Below are positions 18,176 through 27,395 of a stretch of 64,000 nt of DNA, piece after piece. Under the pieces are notes generated by a model that saw only the letters and a list, made by a program, of their open reading frames with translations, was not told the DNA's origin and did not search any database. Each line of letters starts with the position of its first letter. Within the stretch, counting starts at the first letter, position 1. The stretch comes from Neobacillus cucumis (GTDB lineage: Bacteria; Bacillota; Bacilli; Bacillales_B; DSM-18226): contig NZ_JAMBOH010000027.1 of NCBI RefSeq assembly GCF_023715505.1, forward strand, positions 3,540 to 67,539, read 5' to 3'. The position numbers and the translations under genes were made by a program.

Positions 18176-18759
18176 TTGTGGATATGATGGACCGAATAAA
18201 TTCAGGGTTACCGTTGATGATGGTGTTTATTATCTCCGTGACGTATGTAATATTGTTGTATGCTTTCAGATCGGTGCTAATCCCGCTTAAGGCTGTTATG
18301 ATGAACGTCTTAAGCCTTGGAGCAAGTCTAGGAATCGTTATCATTGTGTTTCAGTATGGATGGCTAACGGGTTTTCTAAATATAACCTCCACTGGCTATG
18401 TTAGTATCATTATGCCTGTAACGATCTTTTGCATTGTGTTTGGGATTTCGATGGATTATGAAGTTTTTTTAATATCAAGAATTAAGGAAGAATACGATAG
18501 GTCAGGTGATAATGAAAAAAGTACCGCTACTGGGCTTCAGAAAACGGGTCGTCTTATCAGTAGTGCTGCCTTCATTTTACTAGTTGTTGTGGGTTCGTTC
18601 ATTTTTACCAATATTGAAATTACAAAAGCACTAGGTGTTGGTTTATTTTGTGCCATATTCATTGATGCTACCTTAATCAGAATTATCGTAGTTCCCGCAT
18701 TAATGAAACTGCTCGGTCCTGCCAACTGGTGGGCCCCAAGATGGATTGTAGGAAAGTAG
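18176..18759 (+). pseudogene. C-terminal fragment of an MMPL/RND-family transporter
   Basis: About 193 residues with five membrane segments, starting abruptly at DMMDRINSGLPLMMVFII. Contains AFRSVLIPLKAVMMNVLSLG and the key GISMDYEVFLISRIKEEY block of MMPL proteins, and ends PANWWAPRWIVGK, a normal family C-terminus. Full proteins are about 700 residues, so roughly the first 500 are missing. No start signal of its own is convincing. Confidence 0.9.
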
Positions 18760-18760
18760 G

Positions 18761-18946
18761 ACTGTTGAAAAGGTTAATAAAGTAGTCGCTCTGTGCAGAG
18801 AAAAAGGCCTATTAATTGGCAAAAACGGTGATACTGTTGCCGGTTACAATAATATTTTACAGCTTTCTTCACCATTAAGTATTACAGAGGATGATTTTTC
18901 CTTTATTGTGAAGTGTTTAAAGGAAAGTATTCTCAACTTTAATTAA
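18761..18946 (+). pseudogene. C-terminal fragment of a class III aminotransferase
   Basis: 61 codons in frame 18761 to TAA 18944-18946. CREKGLLIGKNGDTVAGYNN and LSSPLSITEDDFSFIVKCL match the tail of PLP-dependent class III aminotransferases. It begins one base after the MMPL stop, with no start codon, so it was left by a deletion. Confidence 0.85.
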
Positions 18947-19013
18947 CTCAATGTTTAATTTCACTTTACTTTTTGCAATATTTTGATAAGATAGCAAAAA
19001 GGCGGTGATATGT

Positions 19014-19202
19014 ATGTCCATAAATGTAATTGAACTCCTTGGCTCACCGTATGAAAGCTTGGTTGATGCACAGGTTGATAAGAGTCCAAGTGAAGTGGTG
19101 GTAACTGAAACCGGAGAGACGTTTTATATCGTAGAACGTGAGGTTTATGATGCCCAGTTAGTGTCACACGGATATAAAGTCGTAGTAGAAGAAGGAGAGT
19201 AA
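19014..19202 (+). CDS. Small hypothetical protein
   Basis: 62 residues from ATG 19014, after AAAGGCGGTG; an in-frame GTG at 19005 lies inside that site. Sequence begins MSINVIELLGSPYESLVDAQ. It is soluble and acidic, and its stop codon is inside a terminator hairpin. I recognise no family. Good signals at both ends support a real gene. Confidence 0.6.
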   Translation: MSINVIELLGSPYESLVDAQVDKSPSEVVVTETGETFYIVEREVYDAQLVSHGYKVVVEEGE

Positions 19203-19215
19203 ACCTCTCCTTTTT
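19193..19215 (+). terminator. Terminator overlapping the stop of the 62-residue gene
   Basis: GGAGAG-TAAAC-CTCTCC then TTTTT. Confidence 0.8.
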
Positions 19216-19259
19216 GTATGCGTGCCCAGCAAGCCGTTAATGAAAGCCTTTGAGCCATA

Positions 19260-19586
19260 CTATGCCCAGTAAGAACCCCAGTATTTCATTTCTATAATTA
19301 TCGTATGTAGCGATTGTCCTTTTTCAGTAAGTGTATATTCAACTGTTACTGGTACTGTGGCGTGAACAGTCCGAATTAATACGCCATTGGATTCTAAGTG
19401 TCTTAGAGTATCGGTTAAGGCCTTTGGACTTACTTTTGAAATAGCTTTTTGTAATTCTCCAAACCGTTTTTTCCCTTCGAATAACTCTCTTAATACGAGA
19501 AAAGACCACTTTCCCCCAATTACACTAAGTGCTTTTTCAATGGAACATTCAATCTCTAAGGGTGCTGTTTCCTTTACTTCACTCAT
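19260..19586 (-). CDS. HxlR-family winged-helix regulator
   Basis: 108 residues from ATG 19586 (AGAGGTAG upstream). The family signature is clear: C21 in LEIECSIEKALSVIGGKW, then FLVLRELFEGKKRFGELQKA, ISPKALTDTLRHLE-type recognition helix and the wing (VEYTLTEKGQSL). HxlR proteins often sense electrophiles or oxidants through the conserved cysteine and control nearby oxidoreductases. It is divergent from the aldo/keto reductase at 19751, its likely target. A perfect TTTATAG-CAA-CTATAAA palindrome lies 17 bp before its start. Confidence 0.93.
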   Translation of the reverse strand: MSEVKETAPLEIECSIEKALSVIGGKWSFLVLRELFEGKKRFGELQKAISKVSPKALTDTLRHLESNGVLIRTVHATVPVTVEYTLTEKGQSLHTIIIEMKYWGSYWA

Positions 19587-19603
19587 AGACTACCTCTTTC
19601 TAA

Positions 19604-19620
19604 TTTATAGCAACTATAAA
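19604..19620. promoter_or_regulatory. Palindrome, candidate HxlR operator
   Basis: TTTATAG-CAA-CTATAAA, 7-bp perfect arms, between the divergent hxlR-type and aldo/keto reductase genes. Confidence 0.45.
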
Positions 19621-19750
19621 TTTAATAGTAATTATTATATAGGTTAGTATAGCAAAAATATTTCAGTGGTTGTTGTTTAAATAAGGAAAACGTATACTTT
19701 TTTTGTAACCGTTTTTATTATACATATTGAAAGAGAGGGAGATGAACCAA

Positions 19751-20677
19751 ATGAAATACCGTAAGCTTGGAAAAACAGATTTAAACGTTTCTGTTGTAGG
19801 AATTGGTACTTGGCAATATGGCGGCGAATGGGGAAAAGATTTCACACAAAAAGAAGTAGATGAAATCTTAGACAAGGCCAAGGAAATGGGAATTAATTTG
19901 ATTGATACAGCCGAATGTTACGGTGATCACCTTTCTGAAAAATTGATCGGAAGTTACTTGAAAAATCAAAAAAGGGAGGATTGGATCGTCGCAACAAAAT
20001 TCGGCCATCATTTCCATGAAACCTTTACCCGTACAAATCATTGGTCTGCTGGGGAAGTCGTTAAGCAGTTAGACGATTCTTTAAGAGCCCTTCAAACAGA
20101 CTATGTAGACATATATCAATTTCATTCCGGCGGTGATGACGTTTTTCAAAACGAAGAATTATGGACTGTTTTGGACAAGCAGATGGAGGCAGGAAAAATC
20201 CGTCATCTAGGAATTTCAATCGGTTCAAACGAGAATATCTACCAAACGGACTTAGCAACAGAAGTAAATGCCAGTGTGATTCAGGTTGTGTATAACCGGT
20301 TAGACCGTAAACCAGAGGAACAAGTTTTTCCGTCCTGTGAAAAGCAAAATCTTGGGGTACTGGCAAGGGTTCCATTAGCAAGCGGTTATTTAAGCGGAAA
20401 GTATAAGCCGGGTGCAGTGTTTGATCAAAACGATGTTCGGAATAACCATTTACAAAGTGAAGTTTTAAAACAGCTTAAACTAGTTGAAGAAATTCAACGA
20501 AATGAAGTCCCAGAAGGAGTTAATATGGCTCAATGGGCACTTGCATGGTGTCTACAACATCCAGCTGTTACAAGTGTAATCCCAGGTTGTAAAAATGTCG
20601 AACAAGTTGAATTAAATGCACGGGCTGCAGACTTGGAATTGGTATCAGATCAGCATCCACAAGCTGTGGAAGTTTAA
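19751..20677 (+). CDS. Aldo/keto reductase
   Basis: 308 residues from ATG 19751, about 10 nt after GAGGGA; in-frame ATGs at 19727 and 19742 are less well placed. The AKR catalytic set is visible: D and Y in IDTAECYG, K in VATKFGHH, H in IYQFHSGG. NADPH-dependent reduction of aldehydes or ketones is expected. The C-terminus has the usual AWCLQHPAVTSVIPGCKN strand. It is followed by a second aldo/keto reductase and faces an HxlR regulator. A TGTAACCGTTTTTA at 19704-19717 fits the cre consensus with one mismatch. Confidence 0.93.
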   Translation: MKYRKLGKTDLNVSVVGIGTWQYGGEWGKDFTQKEVDEILDKAKEMGINLIDTAECYGDHLSEKLIGSYLKNQKREDWIVATKFGHHFHETFTRTNHWSAGEVVKQLDDSLRALQTDYVDIYQFHSGGDDVFQNEELWTVLDKQMEAGKIRHLGISIGSNENIYQTDLATEVNASVIQVVYNRLDRKPEEQVFPSCEKQNLGVLARVPLASGYLSGKYKPGAVFDQNDVRNNHLQSEVLKQLKLVEEIQRNEVPEGVNMAQWALAWCLQHPAVTSVIPGCKNVEQVELNARAADLELVSDQHPQAVEV

Positions 20678-20769
20678 TAGGAGAAAGCTATTAAACTGGA
20701 AGCCTGTTCATCAGTGGAGAAATTATGTAGCGTTATAATTTTTTATAAATGATAAAGGAGGAGAGAGGA

Positions 20770-21609
20770 ATGACAAAAAATTCACTAAGTACTACTACGT
20801 TAAATAATGGTGTAAAAATGCCTTGGCTCGGGTTCGGTGTTTTCAAAGTCCAAGAAGGAGAGGAAGTAGTAAATTCCGTAAAGACTGCCCTTGAAGTCGG
20901 GTATAGAAGCATTGATACTGCTGCTATTTATGGAAATGAAGAGGGAGTAGGTAAAGCGATAGCTGAATCGAACGTACCTCGTGAAGAGTTATTTGTGACA
21001 ACTAAGGTCTGGAACGGCGACCAAGGCTATGAGTCTGCCTTGGCGGCATTTGAAACAAGTTTGAACAAATTAGGTTTAGACTATTTAGACCTTTATTTAA
21101 TTCACTGGCCAGTACCTTCTAAAGGATTATATGTTGAGACATGGAAGGCACTTGAGAAACTTTATAAGGATGGGCGCGTCCGTGCGGTTGGAGTAAGTAA
21201 TTTTAATGTGAACCATCTCGAAGACCTTCTTGCAAACTGTGAAATTAAACCGATGGTCAACCAAGTGGAATACCATCCAGTCTTTAATCAAAAGGAATTA
21301 CATGATTTTTGTAAAAAGAATGAAATCCAGCTTGAAGCATGGTCCCCTCTTATGCAAGGCGGTCTTCTTAACGACCCAGTCTTAGTTGAGATTGCAAACA
21401 AGTACAAAAAGTCTACCGCCCAAGTGATCCTGCGCTGGGATATCCAAACAGGAGTGGTGACTATTCCAAAATCAATCAAACCGCATCGTATTGCTGAAAA
21501 TGCGGATATCTTTGATTTTGAACTTACACAAGAAGATTTAACTCAAATAAGCACGCTTAATCAGAATAAGCGTCAGTTCGGTGACCCTGAAGTGGTCGGC
21601 AGAGATTAA
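20770..21609 (+). CDS. Aldo/keto reductase, glyoxal reductase (YvgN)-like
   Basis: 279 residues from ATG 20770, directly after AAAGGAGGAGAGAGGA. Catalytic residues are in place: D and Y in SIDTAAIYGNE, K in VTTKVWNGD, H in LYLIHWPVP. The NADPH-binding tail has VVTIPKSIKPHRI. The pattern is closest to the 2,5-diketogluconate reductase/YvgN group, which reduces glyoxal and methylglyoxal. With the neighbouring aldo/keto reductase and HxlR regulator it suggests a carbonyl-stress locus. Confidence 0.93.
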   Translation: MTKNSLSTTTLNNGVKMPWLGFGVFKVQEGEEVVNSVKTALEVGYRSIDTAAIYGNEEGVGKAIAESNVPREELFVTTKVWNGDQGYESALAAFETSLNKLGLDYLDLYLIHWPVPSKGLYVETWKALEKLYKDGRVRAVGVSNFNVNHLEDLLANCEIKPMVNQVEYHPVFNQKELHDFCKKNEIQLEAWSPLMQGGLLNDPVLVEIANKYKKSTAQVILRWDIQTGVVTIPKSIKPHRIAENADIFDFELTQEDLTQISTLNQNKRQFGDPEVVGRD

Positions 21610-21625
21610 TAGGGGGGGACTCTAG

Positions 21626-21997
21626 GTGGAACAGAAAGTAGTTGTCATAACAGGTGCAACAAGAGGGATTGGCCGTAACACTGCTTTATTTTTTGCGGAA
21701 AAAGGATTTTCTGTGGTTGGAACTGGCAGAGATCTCGAGACGATACAGACATGACACGTTACCAGCGATATACAGGGGGTAGGACAAAAATATTTAACTG
21801 GAATCGAGTCATTATTCGAGCAAAACATAGATGTACCGCCGCATCAGGCACCACAGTTTGCCTTTTTATTGGCGGCAGGGGAACTAGATGAGTATGTCGG
21901 TCGAGTCGTGTCTGTTTATGATGATTTAGAGCAATTAAAAACAGTTGCTGCTAACGCAAGTGATTCCGACTTCTATAAACTGCGGTTAAAGAAATAA
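21626..21997 (+). pseudogene. SDR oxidoreductase gene with large internal deletion
   Basis: GTG 21626 after GGGGGGG starts MEQKVVVITGATRGIGRNTA (Rossmann TGxxxGIG) and hits TGA after 42 codons. Sequence resumes at IESLFEQNIDVPP and PQFALLLAAGELDEYVGR, ending RLKK-stop at 21997, a different part of the protein. The central catalytic region (YxxxK) is lost. Confidence 0.85.
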
Positions 21998-22020
21998 GTT
22001 CAAGTATTATATGAAAGAAT

Positions 22021-22063
22021 ACGCAGATCAATCTTTGATACCGAAGATTTGGTCTGCGTTTTT
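22021..22063 (+). terminator. Terminator after the reductase cluster
   Basis: ACGCAGATCAATCTT pairs with AAGATTTGGTCTGCGT, then TTTT. Confidence 0.9.
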
Positions 22064-22223
22064 CAGTAATAGGGGTGCGTGTCACGCCCCTAATGCAAAG
22101 ACAGTTGTGCAAAAGCAAAAGAATTTTCCGGGAAATTGTCTTTTTTTCTGTAAAATGTGTATATGTGCTCGACAATTATTTTGAGAAATCTTTTGGAAAG
22201 TTTTTTAACGGTTGATTAGAACA

Positions 22224-22400
22224 TTAAAGGACTACATATTTTTTATGAGAAACAACTGTCTTATTATTTTCAAAGTTTCGGCCTGAGATATTTTCGAGGA
22301 TTTCAACTATGACCGAGTTCTCTCCGACCTTCTCGACCTTACCTTTAATTCCATTAATTGATACAATATTGTCTCCAACCATTGCTTTTTTCAAATACAT
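22224..22400 (-). CDS. DUF2187 (YkvS-like) small protein
   Basis: 58 residues from ATG 22400, 8 nt after TAAGGAG; the GTG at 22409 is too close. MYLKKAMVGDNIVSINGIKG then KVEKVGENSVIVEIL and NKTVVSHKKYVVL match the DUF2187 pattern, an SH3-like or KOW-like small barrel. Function unknown. Confidence 0.8.
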   Translation of the reverse strand: MYLKKAMVGDNIVSINGIKGKVEKVGENSVIVEILENISGRNFENNKTVVSHKKYVVL

Positions 22401-22589
22401 GTAAACCACTCCTTACATCTATTAATTGGTGGATTCATAAAAGAGATATTGATTAATAGGCATTTTACATGGAAAAAGGCGATGTGTCATAGAAATTGTA
22501 AGAGTATCTTCCAAAGATATGGAGCCTTTCTTATTTTTTTAATAAGTAGAAGAGGGATGTCAAAGAGCATTTTTTATAGGTATACTAGG

Positions 22590-22952
22590 TGTCTGTGTAC
22601 ATATGTCATCAAAGTTGGGGAGACAATCATTGACATATTTTTTAGAGGCTAGAAGTAAGTAATTCAGGATTAGGGCGTAGTGAACGCGTTTTTAATTAAA
22701 CGTTTGTGTAATGTGGAAAAAGTGGGAATTTAATTGGATTGTGTAAGTTCAAGAGAAGACAGTCCGAATTTGTAGAAAGATGAATTTTCGTCTACAGGTT
22801 TCTCCTTTCGTTCTCGACAATCATTTTTTATACTTGGCAGGGGAATGCTGCATAGGCCAACATTTGCAGCTATATTAATCAAACGTTTGAATAGTATAGC
22901 ACATAGGGAATCCAGTCGCAGGGATGTCGTTTCTTGTAAATTAGGTATAAAC
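22590..22952. repeat. ~420-bp interspersed repeat, copy 3 (left end missing)
   Basis: Matches 12175-12537. AAACGTTT cores at 22698-22705 and 22881-22888, 183 bp apart. The left 57 bp present in the other two copies are absent. Confidence 0.85.
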
Positions 22953-22964
22953 CATCGGTAAAAG

Positions 22965-22991
22965 GAAGCATGAGAAACGTCCCCGTGCTTC
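22965..22991. repeat. REP-like element
   Basis: GAAGCATGAGAAACGTCCCC then GTGCTTC; reverse orientation, followed by a repeated half (CCGTGCTTC). Confidence 0.8.
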
Positions 22992-23105
22992 ACCGTGCTT
23001 CAACAGTTCTTTTATTGACTTGGATAATTGTGGACACTAAAATGTAACAGATAACACACTTATTGTGGTGTGAAAATAGATATCAGAGGGAAGTGGAATC
23101 CGAAA

Positions 23106-24539
23106 ATGAAGCAATACAATACTCGTGCAATCATGTCATCGCTGCTTATCTGCGGTTTCGTTGGCATGTTCAGTGAGACGGCTCTCAACATTGCGATTAG
23201 TAATTTAATGGTCGTGTTTAAAATTTCGGCAGCTACCGCACAGTGGTTGACGACCGGGTTCCTTCTTACTCTCGGCATTTTGATGCCGATGACTGGGTTG
23301 CTCCTGCAATGGTTTACGACGAGGCAATTGTTTATCGGTTCGCTGGCGAGCTCGATTGCAGGCACATTGGTTGCGGCGCTTGCGGTCAATTTCGAAATGC
23401 TTATGGTCGCTCGTGTTCTTCAGGCGGCAGGCATGGGCCTATTGATTCCGCTCATGTTCAATACGATCCTCGTTGTATATCCACCGGAGAAGCGCGGGGC
23501 GGCGATGGGATTCGTCGGACTTGTGATTATGTTCGCACCAGCGATTGGTCCGACCGTTGCAGGTCTTCTAATTGAATATTTAACATGGCACTACATCTTC
23601 TGGCTATCGCTGCCGTTTTTAGTGATAGGGCTGTTGGTAGGGCTGAAGTATTTGGAAAATGTTACTGAAGTCACGAAACCACGAATCGATCTACTTTCTG
23701 TCGTATTATCAACGATCGGATTCGGAGGTGTGGTCTTTGGCTTTAGCAAGGCGGGCGAAGGGGTTGATGGCTGGTCCAACCCAGCTGTTGTCTTTCCCAT
23801 CGTCATCGGGCTTGTGGCACTTGTACTGTTCATTCTCCGGCAGGTGTTTATGCATGAGCCGATGATGGACCTTGGTGTCTTTAGGTATCCCATGTATATC
23901 GTGGGACTGCTTATGGTACTTTCTTGTATGATGATTATCTTGTCAAGCATGATTATTCTGCCGATGTTCCTTCAAAACGGAATGAAACTCTCGGCATTTA
24001 CGGCTGGACTGATGCTGTTGCCGGGCAGTGCGCTAAACGGCATTCTATCGCCGCGCATGGGGAGTTTGTTCGACAAATATGGACCGAAGTGGCTCGTTAT
24101 TTCCGGCCTCGTCGTCGTCGCGATCATGTTATGGCTTCTCTCCGGTATATCGGCCTCATCTTCGATTGCATTTATCGTCGCTTTGCATATCGGACTAATG
24201 GTCGGGATTTCCATGGTCTGGATGCCGGCGCAGACGAACGGCCTGAACCAGCTGCCGCCGGAGCTTTACCCACACGGTACGGCAGTTATGAACACGCTGC
24301 AACAGGTTGCGGGTGCGATCGGAACAACGATTGCGATTATCATTCTAACGAGCGGTATGGAGAAGTATATGCACGCATCTCCTGCTCCAACCAAACCGGC
24401 CGAGATGGCTAACGCCATGACGCTTGGCTCACAGAACGTGTTCTTGTTTGCATTGATCGTGACGCTGATCAGTCTGGTCATTGCGTTCTTTATCCGCCGG
24501 GTCATCGTCCATCATGCGGCAATGAATTCTCTGCATTAA
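23106..24539 (+). CDS. Multidrug efflux MFS transporter (DHA2, 14 TM)
   Basis: 477 residues from ATG 23106 (MKQYNTRAIM); the frame is open from GTG 23070. It has motif C-like GFVGLVIMFAPAIGPTVAG in TM5, the LTTGFLLTLGILMP TM2 segment and motif D-type blocks of the LmrB/EmrB family. Drug/proton antiport is expected. The base composition is clearly richer in GC than the neighbours (runs such as GCGGCGCTTGCGGTC), so the gene may have been acquired. It is convergent with the monooxygenase gene, sharing a terminator. Confidence 0.93.
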   Translation: MKQYNTRAIMSSLLICGFVGMFSETALNIAISNLMVVFKISAATAQWLTTGFLLTLGILMPMTGLLLQWFTTRQLFIGSLASSIAGTLVAALAVNFEMLMVARVLQAAGMGLLIPLMFNTILVVYPPEKRGAAMGFVGLVIMFAPAIGPTVAGLLIEYLTWHYIFWLSLPFLVIGLLVGLKYLENVTEVTKPRIDLLSVVLSTIGFGGVVFGFSKAGEGVDGWSNPAVVFPIVIGLVALVLFILRQVFMHEPMMDLGVFRYPMYIVGLLMVLSCMMIILSSMIILPMFLQNGMKLSAFTAGLMLLPGSALNGILSPRMGSLFDKYGPKWLVISGLVVVAIMLWLLSGISASSSIAFIVALHIGLMVGISMVWMPAQTNGLNQLPPELYPHGTAVMNTLQQVAGAIGTTIAIIILTSGMEKYMHASPAPTKPAEMANAMTLGSQNVFLFALIVTLISLVIAFFIRRVIVHHAAMNSLH

Positions 24540-24560
24540 TGGGGGGGGACGTGGGGGTAC

Positions 24561-24581
24561 GGGGACGGTTCTCATGCTTCC
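24561..24581. repeat. REP-like element
   Basis: GGGGACGGTTCTCATGCTTC; forward orientation, in the gap between convergent genes. Confidence 0.85.
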
Positions 24582-24649
24582 ATTTACGAGCAAAAAACTA
24601 ATGCAGGAACTAGGCAGTTTTACATGCTTCCTGTCACTATCACAATAAA

Positions 24650-24681
24650 AAAAGGATGAAATCAAATGATTTCATCCTTTT
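24650..24681. terminator. Bidirectional terminator
   Basis: AAAAGGATGAAATC-AAAT-GATTTCATCCTTTT between the convergent MFS and monooxygenase genes. Confidence 0.9.
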
Positions 24682-24694
24682 AACAGAGTTCATT

Positions 24695-26335
24695 CTAAAC
24701 CACTGTGTTTGCTGTGGTGATGAAGGAGAATCCCTCATAGCCCTTAGCGGCAATTTCGGTGCAATGGTCGCGGTATGGGCCATAGCCGCCAACATAGATT
24801 TGGAATCCTCGTGCTTTGCCAGCGATGTTTGCACCGGTGTACCAGGATTCGGTCTTCGTATAGAGGGTTGTGTCGGCTAACTCCCGGCAATGCTTGCTCC
24901 AGGCTTGTTCGGCGTCTGCATTGGCCTCGATCGCAGCGATGTCATGCTTTCGAAGATACTGGATACAATCCATTACCCATTCGACATGCTGCTCAATCGC
25001 AACTGGCATGTTGCCCAATACAGATGGACTTTCTGGACCCGTAATCATGAACATATTCGGGAATCCGGCTGTTGCGATTCCTAAATAGGTGCTCGTCGCG
25101 GAACCATTTTCCCATTTGTCCTTAAGGGAAACGTCGTCTTTGCCGCGGATATCCATCTTAAATAGGGAGCCCGTCATGCCATCATAACCGGTTGCGAAAA
25201 CAATCACATCTAATTCATATTCAGCATCAGCTGTGCGAATTCCCTGGGCCGTGATCTCCTGAATTGGCGCTTTTTTTACATCGACCAAGCTGACATTTGG
25301 GCGGTTGTAGGTTTCAAAATAGTCAGTATCAATGATTGCCCGTTTTGTCCCGTAATAATAAGTAGGAGACAGCTTTTCGGCTGTTTCCGGGTCTTCTACG
25401 ATTTCGCGTATTTTCGAACGGATAAACACCGAAACAGTTTCGTTTGCGTCCTCATTTGTTAGGAGGTCAGCATAAGAAAACAAGATCGCAGGACCGCCTT
25501 CCTTCCATGCTTCCTCAAATACCTGCTGGCGAACTTCTGGTGAATCTTCTAGTGCAGAACGATCGCTCGGCGGGGTCGGCAGGCCGCCTAAGGATGCGCG
25601 TATTGTTTTCTTTATTTCATGAAAGTTTTCTTTTGCTTGTTGAATATATTCCTTGGTGTGAGGATGGTTCCTAGCTGGAACCGTATACTGAGGTGTTCGC
25701 TGGAAAACAGTAAGGTGGGCGGCTTCCTTCGCGATTACTGGAATAGCCTGAACACCACTTGAGCCTGTACCGATGATTCCCACACGCTTTCCAGTAAAGT
25801 CTACTTTTTCGTGCGGCCAGTGTCCCGTATGGTACCAATCGCCTTTAAAGTTGTCTAAGCCCTTCATATTCGGAATATTGGCGGTGGAGATACAGCCAAC
25901 ACCCGTGATGAAGTAGGTTGCCGAAATGCTTTCACCATCTTCTGTTCGGATATTCCATCGATTGGATGATTCATCGTAGTGGGCCGATTGAATCCGGGTC
26001 TGAAACTGAATATCCTTACGGAGGTCGAACTTATCGGCTACAAAGTTCAAATACCTCAGGATCTCAGGCTGCTCAGGGTATCGTGAAGTCCATGACCATT
26101 CCTTATATAATTCTTCAGAGAAAGTATAATTGTAATAGATGCTTTCGGAGTCACAGCGTGCCCCTGGATAGCGGTTCCAATACCATACGCCTCCGACCCC
26201 GCCTGCTGCTTCATAGGCACGAGTGGAGAGACCGGCCTCCCGTAAACGGTAAAGCATATACAATCCTGAAAAACCAGCTCCGATGACCACTGCATCGAGA
26301 TTGGTTACTTGATTTTCTTTTTTAGTAGATGGCAT
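24695..26335 (-). CDS. Baeyer-Villiger-type flavin monooxygenase
   Basis: 546 residues from ATG 26335. FAD-binding GAGFSG (residues 19-24), NADPH-binding GTGSSG (189-194), and between them the Baeyer-Villiger fingerprint FKGDWYHTGHWP (163-174), which fits FxGxxxHxxxWP exactly. WYWNRYPGARCDSES is typical of cyclohexanone monooxygenase relatives. The expected reaction inserts oxygen next to a ketone to give an ester or lactone. The upstream esterase gene in the same operon (49-bp gap) could hydrolyse that product, and a LuxR-type regulator is divergent. The natural substrate is unknown. Confidence 0.95.
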   Translation of the reverse strand: MPSTKKENQVTNLDAVVIGAGFSGLYMLYRLREAGLSTRAYEAAGGVGGVWYWNRYPGARCDSESIYYNYTFSEELYKEWSWTSRYPEQPEILRYLNFVADKFDLRKDIQFQTRIQSAHYDESSNRWNIRTEDGESISATYFITGVGCISTANIPNMKGLDNFKGDWYHTGHWPHEKVDFTGKRVGIIGTGSSGVQAIPVIAKEAAHLTVFQRTPQYTVPARNHPHTKEYIQQAKENFHEIKKTIRASLGGLPTPPSDRSALEDSPEVRQQVFEEAWKEGGPAILFSYADLLTNEDANETVSVFIRSKIREIVEDPETAEKLSPTYYYGTKRAIIDTDYFETYNRPNVSLVDVKKAPIQEITAQGIRTADAEYELDVIVFATGYDGMTGSLFKMDIRGKDDVSLKDKWENGSATSTYLGIATAGFPNMFMITGPESPSVLGNMPVAIEQHVEWVMDCIQYLRKHDIAAIEANADAEQAWSKHCRELADTTLYTKTESWYTGANIAGKARGFQIYVGGYGPYRDHCTEIAAKGYEGFSFITTANTVV

Positions 26336-26384
26336 CTCAATTCCCCCTATAAAATTAAAATCAGTATCGTAAGCTTTAAAAATG

Positions 26385-27335
26385 TTAGCGGTTGGCTTGG
26401 GTGACTTTAGTGGATGTATTTATAAATTGGGTGATTTTTGAAATGGTGCCTTTGATTTGTTCAGGGAATACGGCCATATTGGTAAAGTAACCGTGAATGA
26501 TGCCAGGCTCTGTATAAGCTTCGACTTTTACTCCTGCATCCCGTAAGCGGTTTGCATACGCGATTCCTTCATCTCGGAGGACGTCACATTCGGCCGTTAC
26601 TACAAAGGTGGAAGGGAGGTTCTTGAGGTTATCGGCACGTAATGGGGCAATATAGAGATTTTTTGCATCAAATGGATGATTGATATAATAGTCGCCAAAC
26701 CAGATCATCAAGTCGCGGTCGAGCCCGTAGCCTTCGGAAAACTCTTTGTAAGAGCGGGTATCATAAGCTAAATCCGTAACAGGATAGATTAACACTTGTG
26801 CTGAAATGGTTGGGCCGTTTTGATCTCTCGCGATCATTGAAACAACGGCCGATAAATTACCGCCTGCACTATCGCCGCCTACTACAATATTGGAAGCGTT
26901 TGCATTTAGTGCTGTAGCATTTTGATTAACCCATTCTAAGGCCGCATACGAATCTTGGACAGGGATTGGAAACTTATATTCAGGCGCCAGCCGGTAATCT
27001 ACAGACACCACGACTCTTTCCGTTCGGTTGGCGATCATTCGGCAGCTTTCATCGGCTGTTTCAAGGTCACCAATGACCCAGCCGCCCCCATGGTAGTAAA
27101 CAAAGAGAGGAAAAGGGCCTTCACCTTCAGGAGTATAAATTCTGACTTTAATCTCTGCATCGTCACTGACAGGGATCAACCTGTCTTCCACTTTAGCAAG
27201 TGGTGCCATTTCTACTTCAACAGGAGGAAATTGTGCGAATAGATCTCTTACTTCCTGCGCTTTCAACGATTGAAGCTGTGGCATTTGGGCAAATGCCTCC
27301 AAATAGGCTTTTGCTTGTGGAATTAAATTAGTCAA
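26385..27335 (-). CDS. Alpha/beta hydrolase, HSL (GDXG) esterase family
   Basis: 316 residues from a TTG at 27335 with GAGGGAGA 6 nt before it. HGGG oxyanion motif at 82-85, nucleophile S156 in GDSAGG, then the acid in CDVLRDEG and His in IIHGYFTNMA. This is the hormone-sensitive-lipase carboxylesterase family, cytoplasmic, acting on short acyl esters. It is the first gene of the operon with the Baeyer-Villiger monooxygenase, so ester hydrolysis after ketone oxidation is the natural reading. Confidence 0.93.
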   Translation of the reverse strand: MTNLIPQAKAYLEAFAQMPQLQSLKAQEVRDLFAQFPPVEVEMAPLAKVEDRLIPVSDDAEIKVRIYTPEGEGPFPLFVYYHGGGWVIGDLETADESCRMIANRTERVVVSVDYRLAPEYKFPIPVQDSYAALEWVNQNATALNANASNIVVGGDSAGGNLSAVVSMIARDQNGPTISAQVLIYPVTDLAYDTRSYKEFSEGYGLDRDLMIWFGDYYINHPFDAKNLYIAPLRADNLKNLPSTFVVTAECDVLRDEGIAYANRLRDAGVKVEAYTEPGIIHGYFTNMAVFPEQIKGTISKITQFINTSTKVTQANR

Positions 27336-27380
27336 ACGATCTCCCTCTTTCCAATCATTTTTTTTGATAGTTAAGAAAAA

Positions 27381-27395
27381 ATAGTAACTTACTAT
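27381..27395. promoter_or_regulatory. Palindrome between divergent esterase and LuxR genes
   Basis: ATAGTAA-C-TTACTAT, perfect 7-bp arms; candidate operator for the divergent regulator. Confidence 0.45.

Noticed and set aside
18176..18344. N-terminal extension of the minus-strand acidic protein fragment
   Set aside because: This part lies antisense to the well-supported MMPL sequence; the acidic repeat pattern ends near 18175.
22590..22952. Insertion sequence or MITE with terminal inverted repeats
   Set aside because: No transposase frame, no clear terminal inverted repeats and no target-site duplication could be seen at the copy ends.
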